Below, piece by piece: positions 35,744 through 48,768 of a stretch of 64,000 bases of DNA (position 1 is its first letter; each line of letters opens with the position of its first letter). The notes below the pieces were generated by a model that did not search any database, was not told the origin of the DNA, and saw nothing but the letters and a program-made list of their open reading frames with translations. The translations under genes were made by a program, and so were the position numbers. The DNA comes from Benincasa hispida (Eukaryota > Streptophyta > Magnoliopsida > Cucurbitales > Cucurbitaceae): NCBI RefSeq assembly GCF_009727055.1, contig NC_052352.1:27902107-27966106 (forward strand), in the 5' to 3' direction.

Positions 35744-36099
35744 GTACTTATTGATCACCTTTCTCTAACGATTTCTAATCTTCGTTTATCGTTATTGAAT
35801 ATAAATTTTAAGTTCAGTTTTAGTGTGATTAACTAAGTACTTGAGAGCTTGTGGACTTCGAGTGGGAGAGATTGTCTTTTGTACCAATTTGAACTGCTTT
35901 TCATGAGTGAGGTCAACTTGCAGATTTTGTTTATTTTATTTTATTTTATTTTTTCTCTCTTTCAGTGGATGTCAAGTTGAGCTGTTTTCCACTCACTGTC
36001 AATGCTATGTGGATTATTTATATGGTGATTTATAGAGAGGGATTTTGCTAAAATCTTCTTACCGATTTGATTTCTGGTTCAGTTCGGATCTTGGGTGTG

Positions 36100-39000
36100 A
36101 TGAGACCTCTGGAGTTTGTCTGTCTGGGAATATTATGGATTCTAGCGACACTGCAACAAGTCAAATCACATGGAAACCATCCTTTCTCGAAAATTGCCAT
36201 TCATAAAACTACATTCGCCCTTAATGAACATGCTAATGTTAAAGCCTCTCCATCGGTTCTTGGATCGAAGGCAAGCTTCAATCCCATATGTTTTGTTCTA
36301 GTTTCGTGGACGATTGTGTTTTTAACTCTGTAGAAATGCCAATCTTGCAAGCTAACATGTATTTCTTCTTAACGCTACTTTTGATTGAGGATGTTGCAGG
36401 GGGAAAATACAGAATGGGTAACGCTGGAGTATAGTTCTCCAGAACCGTCCTCTGATGATTGGATTGGAGTATTTTCTCCAGCCAATTTCAGGTTTATACT
36501 ATTTTGCATATGCCTATCTCACCTGCATTGGATTGAATTAATTTCTGGAGTTTCCCAACTCCTAAGCATTTTTCTTGTTTAGTTTATGCTAGTATGGTTG
36601 TTTCATTTATTGGAAGGAAAATTTTGCTTCATCTGTTTCAGTTCTTCTACCTGCCCTGTAGAGAATCCAAGAGTATATCCACCATTATTGTGTTCTGCAC
36701 CTATCAAGGTCCATTCCACTTGATTTTTATATTGTTGCATGAGTATTTTTAACCTCAATTTGCACAAGCTAATTATAGGAATTTTATTGCAGTTTCTGTA
36801 TGCAAATTACACAAATCCCAACTACAAAAGTAGTGGACGAGGGCTTTTGAAACTTCAGCTGATAAATCAGAGAGCAGACTTCTCTTTTGCATTATTTTCT
36901 GGTGGTTTATCAAAAGTATGCTGTCTTTATTGGTTTTTTTCCCTGCATCGATTCAGAATATTTATGGACAACAAATTTGATCCCAATAGACAATTTTTCT
37001 ACAACCATTCCTGTGTTGTCTGATCTTATTCACCTTTCACTGATTTGATGCTTCAGGATTGTGTTCTGAACTTTTGCACTATCATGCGAAATTTAAAAGT
37101 TAAAAGATTAAGTGAATAATTGCTTTCTGGGTTATGTGAGCTCACAACCCAGAACCTTAAGTGAATAGTACTTAAATTTATCATTATCCACGAGGACCCA
37201 ACTATCTTGTTCTTTTTACTTCTGGGATTTGTATTATTGCCTTTCGCCCTCCCCTTCGAATTGAGCCTCCCAAGCGAATAATACCTTATCATTGTAATGA
37301 TAGATTTTTATGGGGTATGGAAATCTTGGTTGAGTATTTTAAATTATTTAAGTTAACCATGACATATTCTTTCTAGAGTCTGCCTTCCTATCGAGTTGAT
37401 TTAGTTCAAAATTTTTAACTATTTGGATGCTTACCACGAGTCTTAGTTTCTTCTAAGAGTTACAGATTAATTATTTTTCTATTGAGGGTTATTTAAACTT
37501 TGAATACAGAACCTAATTTGATGACGTCGGTTGATTCAAGCCAAGCATTGCACAACTTGCAAATGAGTTGTGTAAACTCTTAGGTTTGAGAGAGAATCAG
37601 AATACTCTATTCCATTCAAAGATATGAATATATACAAGTGTACAAGAGTGACCAAAGAAGGAAAGCATAATAAAGGAAAATATAACAAGATATTTACAAT
37701 AATGGAAAATCCAAACAATAGAACTATAACACCCTCCCTCCCTCAAGTTGGAGCATATATGTTAATCATGCTCAACTTGTTACATAGATAATCTATACGT
37801 GTTCCATTCAATGCTTTCGTGAAGATATCTCCTAGTTCTCCAGTCTTCACATATCCTGTAGATATCAAACCTTGTTGAATTTTCTCATGTACAAAATGAC
37901 AATCAACTTCAATATGTTTAGTTTCATGAAATACTGGATTAGACAGGATATGAAGTGCTGCTTGATTATCACACCACAACTTTGTCGATGTGGTGATTTC
38001 AAATTCCAACTCAACAAGAAGTTGATATATCCAAATCAATTCACATGCAGACTGTGTCATTGCTATATATTCTGATTCCGCACTTGAACGTGACACCACA
38101 TTTTGCTTCTTACTCTTCAAAGAAATCAAATTACCACCAACAAAAATACAATATAGTTGATCTTTTGTCTTATTTAGATACTACCCAATTGACATCGGAG
38201 AAACATTCAATATTAGTATGACCATAATCCTTATATAATAAACCACGCCTAGGAGCAGTGTTCAGATAACACAGAATCTGTTTCAATGCAGTCCAATGAT
38301 CAACTGTAGGGCGTGACATATACTGACTCACAATACTCACTGAATAGGCTATGTCAGGTCGAGTCACGGTAAGGTAATTAAGTTTTCCCACTAACCTCTT
38401 ATATCTTTCAGAATCTTTTAGCAATTCTCCATCTTTTGTGAGCTGTAAGTTGGGCATCACTGGGGTACTACATGGCTTAGTCCCTAGCTTCTCTGTTTTA
38501 GTCAACAAGTCAAGTACATATTTTCTCTGTGATAATAGTATTCCTTTCTTACTTCTTATTACCTCAATTCCTAAGAAGTATTTCAACATGCCCAAATCTT
38601 TTGTATGGAATTGACTATGAAGAAAGGTCTTTAGGGACTGGATACCTAAAGCATCGTCACTAGTAATCACAATATCATATACGACTAACAAGATGACACC
38701 ACCCTCAAATCTCTTAAAAAAGACCGAATGATCTTACATGCTCTTTTGCATTCCAAAGCTTTCAATCACCTGACTAAATTTACTAAACCAAGCCCTTAGA
38801 CTCTGCTTTAATCCATATGAAGATTTACGAAGGTGACACACCGTTCCATTCTCTCCCTGAGCAACAAACCCTGGTGGTTGCTCCATATACATCTCTTCTT
38901 GAAGATCACCATGAAGAAATGCATTTTTAATATCAAGTTGATGTAAAGGCCAATGATTTATTGAAGCTAATGAAATAAACAATTTCACATATGTCATTTT

Positions 39001-42000
39001 TGCTACAAGAGAAAAAATATCAGCATAGTCAACGTCATAAGTTTGTGTGAAGCCTTTTGCTACAAGACGTGCTTTTAATCGAGCAACAAAACCATCAAGA
39101 TTGACTTTAACCGCAAACAACCATTTGCAAGCGATAGCCTTCTTTTCTGCCGGGAGAGAAACTAGATCCCAAGTACAATTATCATCTAAGGCAGTCATCT
39201 CCTCCACCATTGCGGCACGCTAACTAGGATGAGACAAAGCTTCATGAATAGTTTTAGTAATGGATACAGACTCTAAGGATGCAATGAATGAACATGTGGA
39301 AGACGAAAAATGGTTATATGAAACAAAAGAGGAAATAGGATGAGCACACTTACGTTTACCTTTACGAAGAGCAATAGGAAGATCATCACTTGTTTTTAAA
39401 TCCAATGACGAAGAAGACTCAGGTACAGGGCATGGAAATGAAGGAGACAAAGAAGCCTCTGGTACCGGGCATGAAACTGAAGGAGGTTGTCATCGAGTAT
39501 AGATCTTAACGATGGGTGGAAGAGTAGAGATAGCCATAGGTAGAGATGAATCAGGAAGAGGATCGGAAGGGGAAACAATTGTGCAGACAAGGAAATCATC
39601 CTCTAATTCCTTATGCTCCCCTTGACTCTTATTTGAAGAGAAAGATGGCGATGAAAAAAATGAGGAATGTTAAAGAAAACGTGACATTAGGAGAGACAAG
39701 ATATTTATTTAGACTAAGACAATAACACCAATACCCCTTTTGAACACGGGAATAACCAAACGAAATACATTTTAAAGACTTTGGATCTAGCTTGGTATGT
39801 TGAGACCGAACATCCCGAACAAAATAGGTACAACCAAATATTTTGGGTGGAATGGGAAACAAATGTTATTTAAGGCATAAAGTTCGAAAAGGTATCTCAC
39901 CCTTAAGAATGGAAGAGGACATGTGATTTATTGAGAAACAAGTTATGGAAATAACATCAGCCCAAAAGGATTTTGGAACATGCATCTGAAACATCAAGGT
40001 TTTGGCTTTCTCAAGAAGAGGACGATTCTTTCGTTCTGCAACCTGATTTTGAGATGGAGTATCGACACAAGAAGATTGATGAAGAATGTCATGGGCATCT
40101 AAATAAGATTTGAATGCATGGGAGATATATTCCTTGGCATTATCGCTCCGTAAGACTTTAAGAGCACCACTAAACTGAGTTTGAATTTCAGCATGGATGT
40201 TATGAAAATGAGAAAGTAACTCAGAATGATTTTTCATTAAATATAACCACGTAACACTAGAATAGTCATCGACAAATGTAACAAAATACCTAAACCCTCC
40301 TTTGGACTCAATAGGACATGGACCCCAAACATCATTATGTACTAATTCAAAAGGAGCACTAGCTTGTTTATTGACTCGAGGATACAAACTCAAACGATGA
40401 AATTTAACAAACTGACACGATTCACAATCTAAAGAAGACAAATGTTGAAGTTGTGGACGAAGACTCTTTAACATAGAGATAGACGAATGACCCAAACGAC
40501 AATGCTCTTCAAAGGGAGACAACATGCTAAAGCGATGGTTGTTGGTATTTGTGGTTCAAAGATGCAAAAAACTCCAAATTCACGTCATTTACCAATAGTC
40601 TGCTTCGTCGTAAGATCTTGAAATAAGCAATAACTAGGAAAAAAAAAAGGAGACACGACAATGAAGATCACAAGTGAGTTTACTGACCAAAATCAAATTA
40701 AACGAGAAAAGTGGTAAATTTAAAACTGATGACAAAGAAATTGATTTAGTAAGATGGACGGTTCCTGATCCTAAACCAGGAGTGGAGGTTCCATCAGTTA
40801 TAGTGACATTAGGTGAAGAAGTAGATATATAAAGGTAAGAGAATAAACTGGTTACCTGTCATATGGTCTTTAGCGCTAGAGTCAATGACTCATTTTAATG
40901 TGGAGGAAAGAAGGCATTTAGAGATGTTACCTGTCTCTGCGATGGCCGTATAGGAGTAGAAGATGATGTTGTCAATGACTCTTGATACTGTTGAAATTTA
41001 ACAAACTCTTCTGCAGAAATCGTAATTGACTTGTCAAGATTAACAGGAGTAGAAGCAACATGTGCAGATGACACTCTGATCCTTATTCATCAATCTTCTG
41101 TATTCATGTTTCGTATGGCCAGGTTTACGACAGTAATAGTAAATAACACCTCCTGAATTTGATCTTTGGTTATTGTGATGACCTTATTCATCAATCTTCT
41201 GCATTCATGTTTCGTATGGCCAGGTTTACGACAGTAATAGCAAACAACACCTCCTGAATTTGATCTTTGGTTATTATGATGACCTTTGGAGCTATTCGAT
41301 TCAACCCCTTATTACCTCTATAATCATTTGTGTGCGCCCAATCAAAGCACTACTAGAATCAGTGACACAACTACTTGTAGCTTCTCTGTACGTAGTATTC
41401 GACTATAAGCTTCTTCCAACAATGAGATATTTGAGCTTGACAACACTTGATCTTTGGCCATCTCATATTTAGGTGCAAAACCAACTAAAAAACTCATGAT
41501 AAACAACTTTTCACGTTGAGCTATTAGAATTTTTGGATCCGTGCTGATTGACATCAAGGCATTGAATTCCACACATGTATTTTTTACCTCCATAAAGTAG
41601 CTTGTAAGAGATTTTTATCTTGATCAGGTTGATATAGAGTCTTACAAACATCAAACACTCTATTAATGTTCTCTTTCCCAGAATAAAGAAAATTCAAATA
41701 TTTCAATAGTTCCTTGATTGATTCATAGTGATTTACTAATTCAACGATTTCACGGTGAGTAGAATTCTTGATCTGTAGAAGCATTCTTGAATCGTCCCCC
41801 CACCAAATCTTTTTAGTAGGATCAATCGGTGGCTCTTCTGTGAGGTGATCATCCATCTCCATGCTCTTAATAAAGTGGCGAACATTTGATCTCCATGAAT
41901 AGTAATTGGATTCATTCAACTTGTATTCAGTTACTTTTGACACCATAGGAACCATCTCAGACATGACTACTGATTTCTTATCAGCCATTACCTCAAAAAA

Positions 42001-45000
42001 GAAACACTGGATTTTGGGTTTTGTAGATCGGCGGCTGTGCTCCTCGATGGATTGAGCAGTGTTGAAAAATAGCAAAGAAAAACAACCCTCCCTTTTTTCG
42101 GCGGCGGCGGTGGTGAACAAACCAATGATGACGGTGGTGAGCAAAAGTATAAACTCATCACTCCACAAACCCCTAGATGTAACACAAACGGGTTCTAAAT
42201 TATCAAACCCTAAGGTTCATAAAACCCTAATTTTTTTTAAAAGCACTTTGATACCATGTAAAACTGAGAGAGAATCAGAATACTCTATCCCATTCACCAA
42301 AGATATGAATAAATACAAGTGTACAAGAGTGACCAAAGAAGGAAAGTATAGAAAAGGAAAATATAACAAGATGTTTACAATAATGGAAAACTCTAACAAT
42401 AGAACTATAGCAAGATGTAATTCTCATGACCTAGTGTCTCGCCTTTTTATGTTAGTCAGCTAGTGTGTCTGGTTTCTCTCGTATCAGTGTACATATACCA
42501 GACAATTTATCTCATGCACTCAATAATTTGATCATATCGATATACAATCAACTGGGCCAGCGAATATTCACCTGTTTTCTCCTTTAGCAACATTGATACT
42601 TGCATATTGCACTTAACCTTGGAAATATTTTGGTGAATTTGTTTGCTTACATTTTATCTAATTCTTTCCCTTTTCTTTCCCTTCTCATATTTAGCCAAAG
42701 GTGGTGGCAATATCAAACCGAGTAACTTTTGCAAATCCTGATGCACCACTTTACCCACGCTTGGCACAAGGGAAAAATTGGAATGAAGTAAGAGCTAGTA
42801 CTTGTGTTCTCACTACTGGTTTGCCTAGGCCTTTTTAGTGAATAGATAAACTTCAACTCATTAGTTTCCATTAGTTTACCAGCTCTATTGCATAATTTCA
42901 TATGTACATGTCAATGAGGTTTGTGATAATCGCTCATACTTTTTTGTTAGTTAAATCTATATGAAAATGATATGATTTAACCATTGATACTCAGATGACT
43001 GTAACATGGACAAGTGGATATGGAATTGATGAGGCCGAACCTTTGGTTGCATGGAGCCAAAATGGAAAATACCTTATGCAATCCCCAGCTGGGACATTGA
43101 CTTTTGATCGTAACAGCATGTGTGGTATGTGAATTCCTTAAATCCAGACCTTATGCACCATTACCCTGCCAAACAATTTAGTAGCTGTTACTCCATTCCT
43201 ATGCAATGTTAAAAATCTACATGATCTTAATTAATAATTAACATAAAAGAGTCAGTTATATGGGGGATTGGCAATCTGCTATCATTATATGTACTATTAT
43301 TTTCCAATCTCATGTTTTGTAAGTAACCCAAACTTGTGCTGTTTTCTATTTCTCATCTAAAGATATTTCATCTCATAGAATACACTTTTAGGTGCACCTG
43401 CAAGGACAGAGGGATGGCGGGACCCTGGATTTATACATACCAGTTTTCTTAAGGAATTATGGCCCAACCAAGAGTAAGTTAAATCAATACCAAACTGCTA
43501 TGCATAATTATATTAGCTGTAGACCATCTCGTTAAACAGGTCCAAATGTAATAAGATTTAAGACTATTTATACTGTTGAGAGGCTTATGAAAGTTATACT
43601 GTTAGGCTAAGAATTATGGACACTTCAATTTGGCTAAGTGTTCAACATGGACACGTGTTAAGACACTTGAACACGTCTTAGCACAATAGATATGTGTTAG
43701 ACACTAGTTGTGCAAAGTCAATGAGTCTAGCATTTGTTAGACACATATTAAACACTTATTATACATAATAAATAGACATATATAGGACAAAAATAATAGA
43801 CTTCGAGCATAAAATACATTGAGCTCATTCTTTTAAGCAGATCAATTCATAAGCTTTTTGATTTTGAATTTCCATCTTGTACAAAAGGGATATATATTTT
43901 TTAAAAATGCATATTTTAATAAACATGTAATTGATGTGTCCACGTCTTACTCCTACATTTTTAAAAAGTAACGTGCTACTGTGTCATGTCGTATCGTATG
44001 CATGCTTCTTAGCTTTTGGGATCTGAATTATAAGAAAACAAATAGAAAGCTATATTGCAATATCAAAGAGAATTTATAATATATCAATATCCTTTTAAGA
44101 GTGTTCTCTCTCTTCCACAATCCACTCACTATGGACTGATTCCCCAGAATATTAATTATCTTCTCATCTCCCTAACTTCCTCTATTTATGACCAACTCAC
44201 CTCTCCCTAATTACCTAGTAATAAAATTATCTCACAACTAATACTCTCAATATAACCCTATTAATATTCTAACATACAAACCCAGAGAAGTTTGAAGGCT
44301 GAGTTCCTATGCAAGGTTATAAGTTTTTGTATGTCCTGGACGATAATACCAAGTACCACTTAAAGATTGTTAATATTTTTGCACACTTATTATGCAGGTA
44401 TACATACAAGTTGGGGCATAGATTAACCAATGGCACATATATTTGGAGCTCAACATATAAATTCAGAGCCTCACCTTATCCTGGTCAAAATTCATTACAA
44501 AGGGTTGTCATTTTTGGTGATATGGGAAAGGTTTGGATCTTTTACTAGTTTTTTACATTTACAAGCCCGAGAACGACAAACAATATGAACTCACTGAGAT
44601 GAAGAGTTTGTTTTGGTAAATTCTCAGTATACAAAAGATCACATTTTAGTAAATGTTTCCTAAATCATGGTGTGGACAAAGTTACACATGATGTGCAGTG
44701 TTTCAAAAAGGGCATTCACACACACCTCACAGTTAGAGAGAGAATTTTGACTCAACTTTAATTAAAATCATAAAAATAGTTTTTCATTTTAAACAAAAAA
44801 ATGCAATCTAAGAATTTCTGAATGCTGCAACCTCCTATGGCAAAGGTTCACAGTTAAATTGGAAATCATGTCCAATTGTTCATTCAATTATATGCTTAAT
44901 AACAAGTTCAAACGAAAAGTTTTATAGCAACTATATTTGTATCCGTACATCCAAAAGTTGCTTTCCTGGAAAATATAATTGCTTCATTCAGTTTATGACC

Positions 45001-46235
45001 ATCACAATATAAAGGCTTTAGAACTTTTCTTTATCTAATATACTACACAGGATGAAGCTGATGGCTCTAATGAATACAACAATTTCCAACGTGGCTCTCT
45101 CAATACTACTAGACAGCTTATGCAAGATTTGAAAAATATCGATATAGTTTTCCACATTGGAGATATATGTTATGCAACTGGATACCTTTCACAGTGGGAT
45201 CAGTTTACTGCACAGATTGGGCCAATTGCATCAACAGTGCCTTACATGATTGCTAGGTACTTCCTTCCCTAAATAGCTCACACATTGTCTGACATGTAGT
45301 TTGTTCTTCTTTGTTTTATTTAACTGTACATATGTTGTTTCAGTGGTAATCATGAGCGTGACTGGCCAGGGAGTGGATCCTTCTATGACACCATGGATTC
45401 AGGGGGAGAATGCGGTGTGGTGGCTCAAAATATGTTTTATGTCCCTGCTGAGAATCGGGAAAATTTTTGGTAATGAAGATTGTTATGATAACTTCTGACT
45501 AAATTTAATTGGCTCAAAATATGTTTCTGTTCACACCGTAGGACAATATTCTGAGATTTTTTATTCTAACGTTTGATTATGTAAAGTAAATAACTAAAGT
45601 ATAATAGGGACTATTTGAACACATATTTGTGCCATCCATATTTTCATTGTTCTCAAGATTTAATGCACAATTCCTCAGCTTAACATGTGTATCCTATTAT
45701 ATCAGGTATGCCACAGACTATGGTATGTTTCGCTTCTGCGTTGCCAACACAGAGCTTGACTGGAGAGAGGGAACAGAACAATATAGATTCATTGAGCACT
45801 GTCTAGCATCTGTTGATCGGCAAAAGCAACCATGGCTAATTTTCCTGGCACATCGTGTGTTGGGTTACTCGTCATGCACTTTTTATGCTGAACAAGGATC
45901 ATCTTCAGAACCAATGGGGCGTGAGAGCCTTCAAAGCCTTTGGCAGAAATATAAGGTTGATCTTGCCATATATGGCCATGTGCATAGTTACGAGAGAACA
46001 TGTCCTATCTACCAGGTATTCTTGAATTTTGTCTCATGTAATTTTTCCCCATGTTTCCTTGTTATTTAACAAGGAACATACATATAAACCATCATGGATT
46101 GCTCTAGTAGTAAATAGAGGGCATGACCTTGATAAATGATTAAGAGGTCATGGTTCATCCCATGGTGGCCACCTATCTATGATTTAATATCCTATAGATT
46201 TCTTTGATACCCAAATGCTGTAAGGTCAGGCGGGG

Positions 46236-46286
<51 letters not shown>

Positions 46287-47356
46287 TTTGTCGTGAAAAT
46301 TTGATAACAAAGGAGACAGATTCCTAAGTTGCAAATTTAGAAGTTGTGACCACCTTGACAGTTGGCTTTATTAGTGTCTAATGATTTGAGTTCATTTTTC
46401 ATTTGAGTGGCCACATAAAGGTTTGGGCTGAAAATCATTCTGCTTCAAATCTAAGAATAACCCAATTCGGTTTGTAATAATGCCATGCATTTTCACTTCT
46501 GGGATATGTTTCGGTTATGGTAAGCAAGGCCTGTTTCTGAAAACAGCTTCATAGTTCCCTTTTTTTCCCCTTAGCCTTCAACTGCAAAAGCTTCATCTTA
46601 CTGTAAATTTGCAGCTTTGCATATTTCTTGATCTTTCTAATATTACAATGCCGTTTGACATTATAATTTGGTCTTTGTTGGCATGATGGAAATATTTCGA
46701 CTTTTGAGATTGATACCAATAGGGGTGATCTTGCGACAATTAGAAACAACACCCGGTTATATACATTTAGGGTGCATTTGCACCCCAACATGCCTTAGGT
46801 GGAGTGGTTATTATAGCCCCCTCATTGTTTGTTTGGATCTCTCATTATAATAGTTGAAGTTCCCAATTATTATAACTCACGCTTATCTATAGTAAAACTA
46901 TTCGAAAACTTATTATAATAGTCAATATTTGGATAATATTTTCTTAGATATGCTGCTTCCAGACTGTATGCACAATCATCACTGTGCTATTAGATTCTGT
47001 TCCCATATTAACAGAGCTAACATTTACACTGTCTTCCATTTCTTTCACAGAATACTTGTACCAATGAGGGGAAACATTACTATAAGGGCACCTTGAATGG
47101 AACAATTCATGTTGTTGCTGGTGGTGGAGGAGCAAGTCTTTCACCATTTATCTCACTCCAAACAAAATGGAGTATTTACAGAGATTATGATTACGGATTT
47201 GTCAAGCTTACTGCATTTGACCATTCAAACCTATTGTTTGAGTACAAGAGGAGTAGTGATGGAAAGGTTTATGATTCTTTCAGAATATCAAGGGACTACA
47301 GGGACATTTTAGCCTGTGCAGTTGATAGTTGTCCCAGAACAACATTGGCTTCGTAA
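36100..47356 (+). CDS. PAP27: Purple acid phosphatase, PAP27-like (12 coding exons, 612 residues)
   Basis: Metallophosphoesterase of the large plant purple acid phosphatase group. Exons: 36100-36270, 36400-36491, 36642-36708, 36793-36915, 42695-42787, 42995-43124, 43392-43473, 44398-44530, 45051-45256, 45344-45469, 45706-46015, 47051-47356; all join in frame. The ATG at 36100 starts a hydrophobic signal peptide (about residues 1-23), so secretion is likely. An N-terminal fibronectin-like domain precedes the catalytic domain with metal-ligand motifs GDMG (about 293), GDICY (334-338), GNHE (367-370), the AHR histidine (457) and GHVH (498-501). The end is ACAVDSCPRTTLAS. Length and sequence fit Arabidopsis PAP27 (about 611), which databases call 'probable inactive'; all five motifs are nevertheless present, so activity is open. 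Intron 1 uses a GC donor (AAG|GCAAGC). Intron 4 is enlarged to 5.8 kb by an antisense copia element, intron 7 holds an LTR-like piece, intron 11 a microsatellite. Confidence 0.93.
36271..36399 (+). other. GC-AG intron (phosphatase intron 1)
   Basis: Donor AAG|GCAAGC, acceptor TTGCAG|GGG. The join gives SPSVLGSK-GENTEW, which fits the family without gap; I see no GT donor that would do so. Confidence 0.8.
37571..37731 (-). mobile_element. 3' LTR of the intronic copia element
   Basis: 161 bp; minus-strand start TGTTATAGTTCTATTG, end GAGTTTACA. Partner LTR at 42257-42412. Confidence 0.85.
37743..39210 (-). pseudogene. RT and RNase H of the intronic copia element
   Basis: RT at 38734-39210 (KWLFAVKVNLDG, LKARLVAKGFTQ, HQLDIKNAFLHGDLQEEMYM, YGLKQSLRAWFSKFSQVI), continuing after a frame break at 38170-38691 (FHTKDLGMLKYFLGIEV, RPDIAYSVSIVSQYMSRPT). 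The catalytic box reads LVVYDIVIT, so two residues including one of the paired aspartates are missing. RNase H at 37743-38129 (SRSSAESEYIAMTQSACELI, LWCDNQAALHILSNPVFHE, FTKAL). The enzyme is dead. Confidence 0.9.
39220..40525 (-). pseudogene. Integrase and linker of the intronic copia element
   Basis: At 39866-40525: HCRLGHSSISMLKSLRP (end of the zinc-binding part), ELVHNDVWGPCP and FVTFVDDYSSVTW and LRSDNAKEY (catalytic Asp region), VAERKNRPLLE (catalytic Glu). At 39629-39862 the post-core block (FGCTYFVRDVRSQHTKLDPK, CISFGYSRVQKGYWCY). The linker is at 39220-39599. Separate frames show decay. Confidence 0.88.
41082..41988 (-). pseudogene. Gag of the intronic copia element, zinc knuckle duplicated
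   Basis: The ATG at 41988 (MADKKSVVMSEMVP) opens a Gag with NESNYYSWRSNVRHFIKSME; a frame break near 41590 leads into MEVKNTCVEFNALMSIST and on to about 41342. The knuckle CYYCRKPGHTKHEC lies at about 41210-41255. A second copy, offset by 101 bp (41081-41181 against 41182-41282), has its first and last cysteine codons changed TGC to TAC. The 101-bp unit also breaks the frame. Confidence 0.85.
42257..42412 (-). mobile_element. 5' LTR of the intronic copia element
   Basis: 156 bp; minus-strand start TGCTATAGTTCTATTG, end AGTTTTACA, next to the primer-binding site TGGTATCAAAGTGC. Confidence 0.85.
44024..44274 (-). mobile_element. Probable short solo LTR in phosphatase intron 7
   Basis: On the minus strand it starts TGTTAGAATATTAATAGGG, has a TATA-like gtcataaatagagg and ends TTCTTATAATTCA. 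These are features of short copia LTRs. I found no matching 5-bp flanks (ggatc, tacaa), so one end may be lost. Confidence 0.5.
46237..46286. repeat. Compound microsatellite (AC)16(AT)9
   Basis: Perfect AC run at 46237-46268 followed by an AT run at 46269-46286, in phosphatase intron 11. Likely length-variable. Confidence 0.95.
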
Positions 47357-48768
47357 TACTGCATTCGACCATTCGATGAAAGGCACAAGATCTTCGTGCC
47401 CACATGTTACCAATAATAAGCCTCTTTTAATTTCAGTATTCAGCCAAAGCTCAGTATGCATATAAGTTGCATTGTAAGGACACATCAACCACTTATTATT
47501 GGTTCAAATACCATTCTGTCTTAGTTTCAACCACAAAAGCATCTATCTAATGATATTTCAGATATATTGTTTTCAGTGAAAGCTGAGTGGTTGTATTGAT
47601 TTTCTAGGAGATGTTTGGTTCATAATAATCTCGAGCGTTCTAAATATAAAGTTGGAAAGCTGGAAAAAGTAAATGTATTCATCTTGTGAAATTAATGTTT
47701 GGGAAGGTAATGTATTTGTAAGTCTAAATATGTGTAATTCAAAAAGTTTTCAAATTTCACCTAAATTGTGTATCGGCTCAAGTATAATTCAATTCAGTTA
47801 AAACATATATACTTAACCAAAAGATCATATGTTTGAATTTTCATTTAAAAAAAATTATACGCTCTTATTTAAATATAATTTATTATGACTTTTGGTTGAC
47901 CATAACTGCTTTATGAAAATGAAAACACTATAAAACATTTATGGACATTTTCTAATGACCATTAGATCCATGAGGAACCTAAGTTTATAATGAGTTGGTT
48001 CAATATTTTTATTTTTATAATTGTTAGTCCCTAAATTTTAATGTGTAATAATTGAGTCCTTGTACTTTAAAACTCATGAAAAATATTGTTACGAATGATG
48101 AGATTTTTAAAAATATATGTAGATGAATAAACTGGATAGGGACTAAATATGTTTATAAACTTTAAGGATTTTGTTATTCCATGAATGAAAATTCATACTC
48201 AATTTTGATGAAATATTTTATTTAGAGATTGGATTGTTATATATTATAAATTATAAAAACTAAATTTTACCTACAAAAGTTCACATACTACATTATTAAA
48301 AAATGAAAGTACAAGTTATAACCTAAAACTTTTCTCATAATATCATATCTTGAAACATACAAATCAAATACTTCTATTTAAAACTTTTTTTTAATATGAT
48401 AACATCCAATTAAATTATCACAATGTAAAGTTCAATAACTAACCTAATACTTTTCTTGAAAAATAAACTCAAATACTTCTATTTAAAAATTTTCTTCTTT
48501 TTATAGAGAATTGTATGTCATGAAATGTCAATATGAACATAGTTTGACAAATAATGTACCAATTACCATCACAAAGTTCGATAATTTGATCCCACCTCTA
48601 CAATGGCTGAACTTAAAAAAAAAAAAAATGCTCAAACCGCCGAGGATGACTAAAAACGTAAAACAACTAGTTTCACACAAATATGATTTTCACAGGAAAT
48701 ATTTACACGACATACCATTTTCAAATCTTAGTTCCATTTGCAGAGAGGTATATATTCTCTTAGCTCAA
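47357..48768. other. Tail-to-tail intergenic region
   Basis: 3' flanks of the two convergent genes. No further gene. AT-rich; contains repeat remnants of the gtccctaaattttaatgtg kind near 48025. The frame at 48511-48804 overlaps the transporter end on the other strand and is accidental. Confidence 0.7.

Larger units (their letters stand above)
37571..42412 (-). mobile_element. Ty1/copia element in intron 4 of the phosphatase gene, antisense, 4842 bp
   Basis: A separate copia lineage from the rest of the window: short LTRs (about 160 bp), polypurine tract ccctccctccctc (37732-37744, plus-strand view), primer-binding site TGGTATCAAAGTGC on the minus strand (42243-42256) and the order gag, integrase, RT, RNase H on the minus strand. 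Flanks are AGTTG (37566-37570) and AGATG (42413-42417), an imperfect match to a target-site duplication. About ten differences between the LTRs over 150 aligned bases suggest an old insertion. Being antisense and inside an intron it should be spliced out with the phosphatase pre-mRNA. Confidence 0.9.

Noticed and set aside
41988..42463. Plus-strand frame of 134 residues at 42059-42463 and longer minus frames at the same place
   Set aside because: The region is the primer-binding site, 5' LTR and leader of the intronic copia element; only the Gag from the ATG at 41988 is supported.
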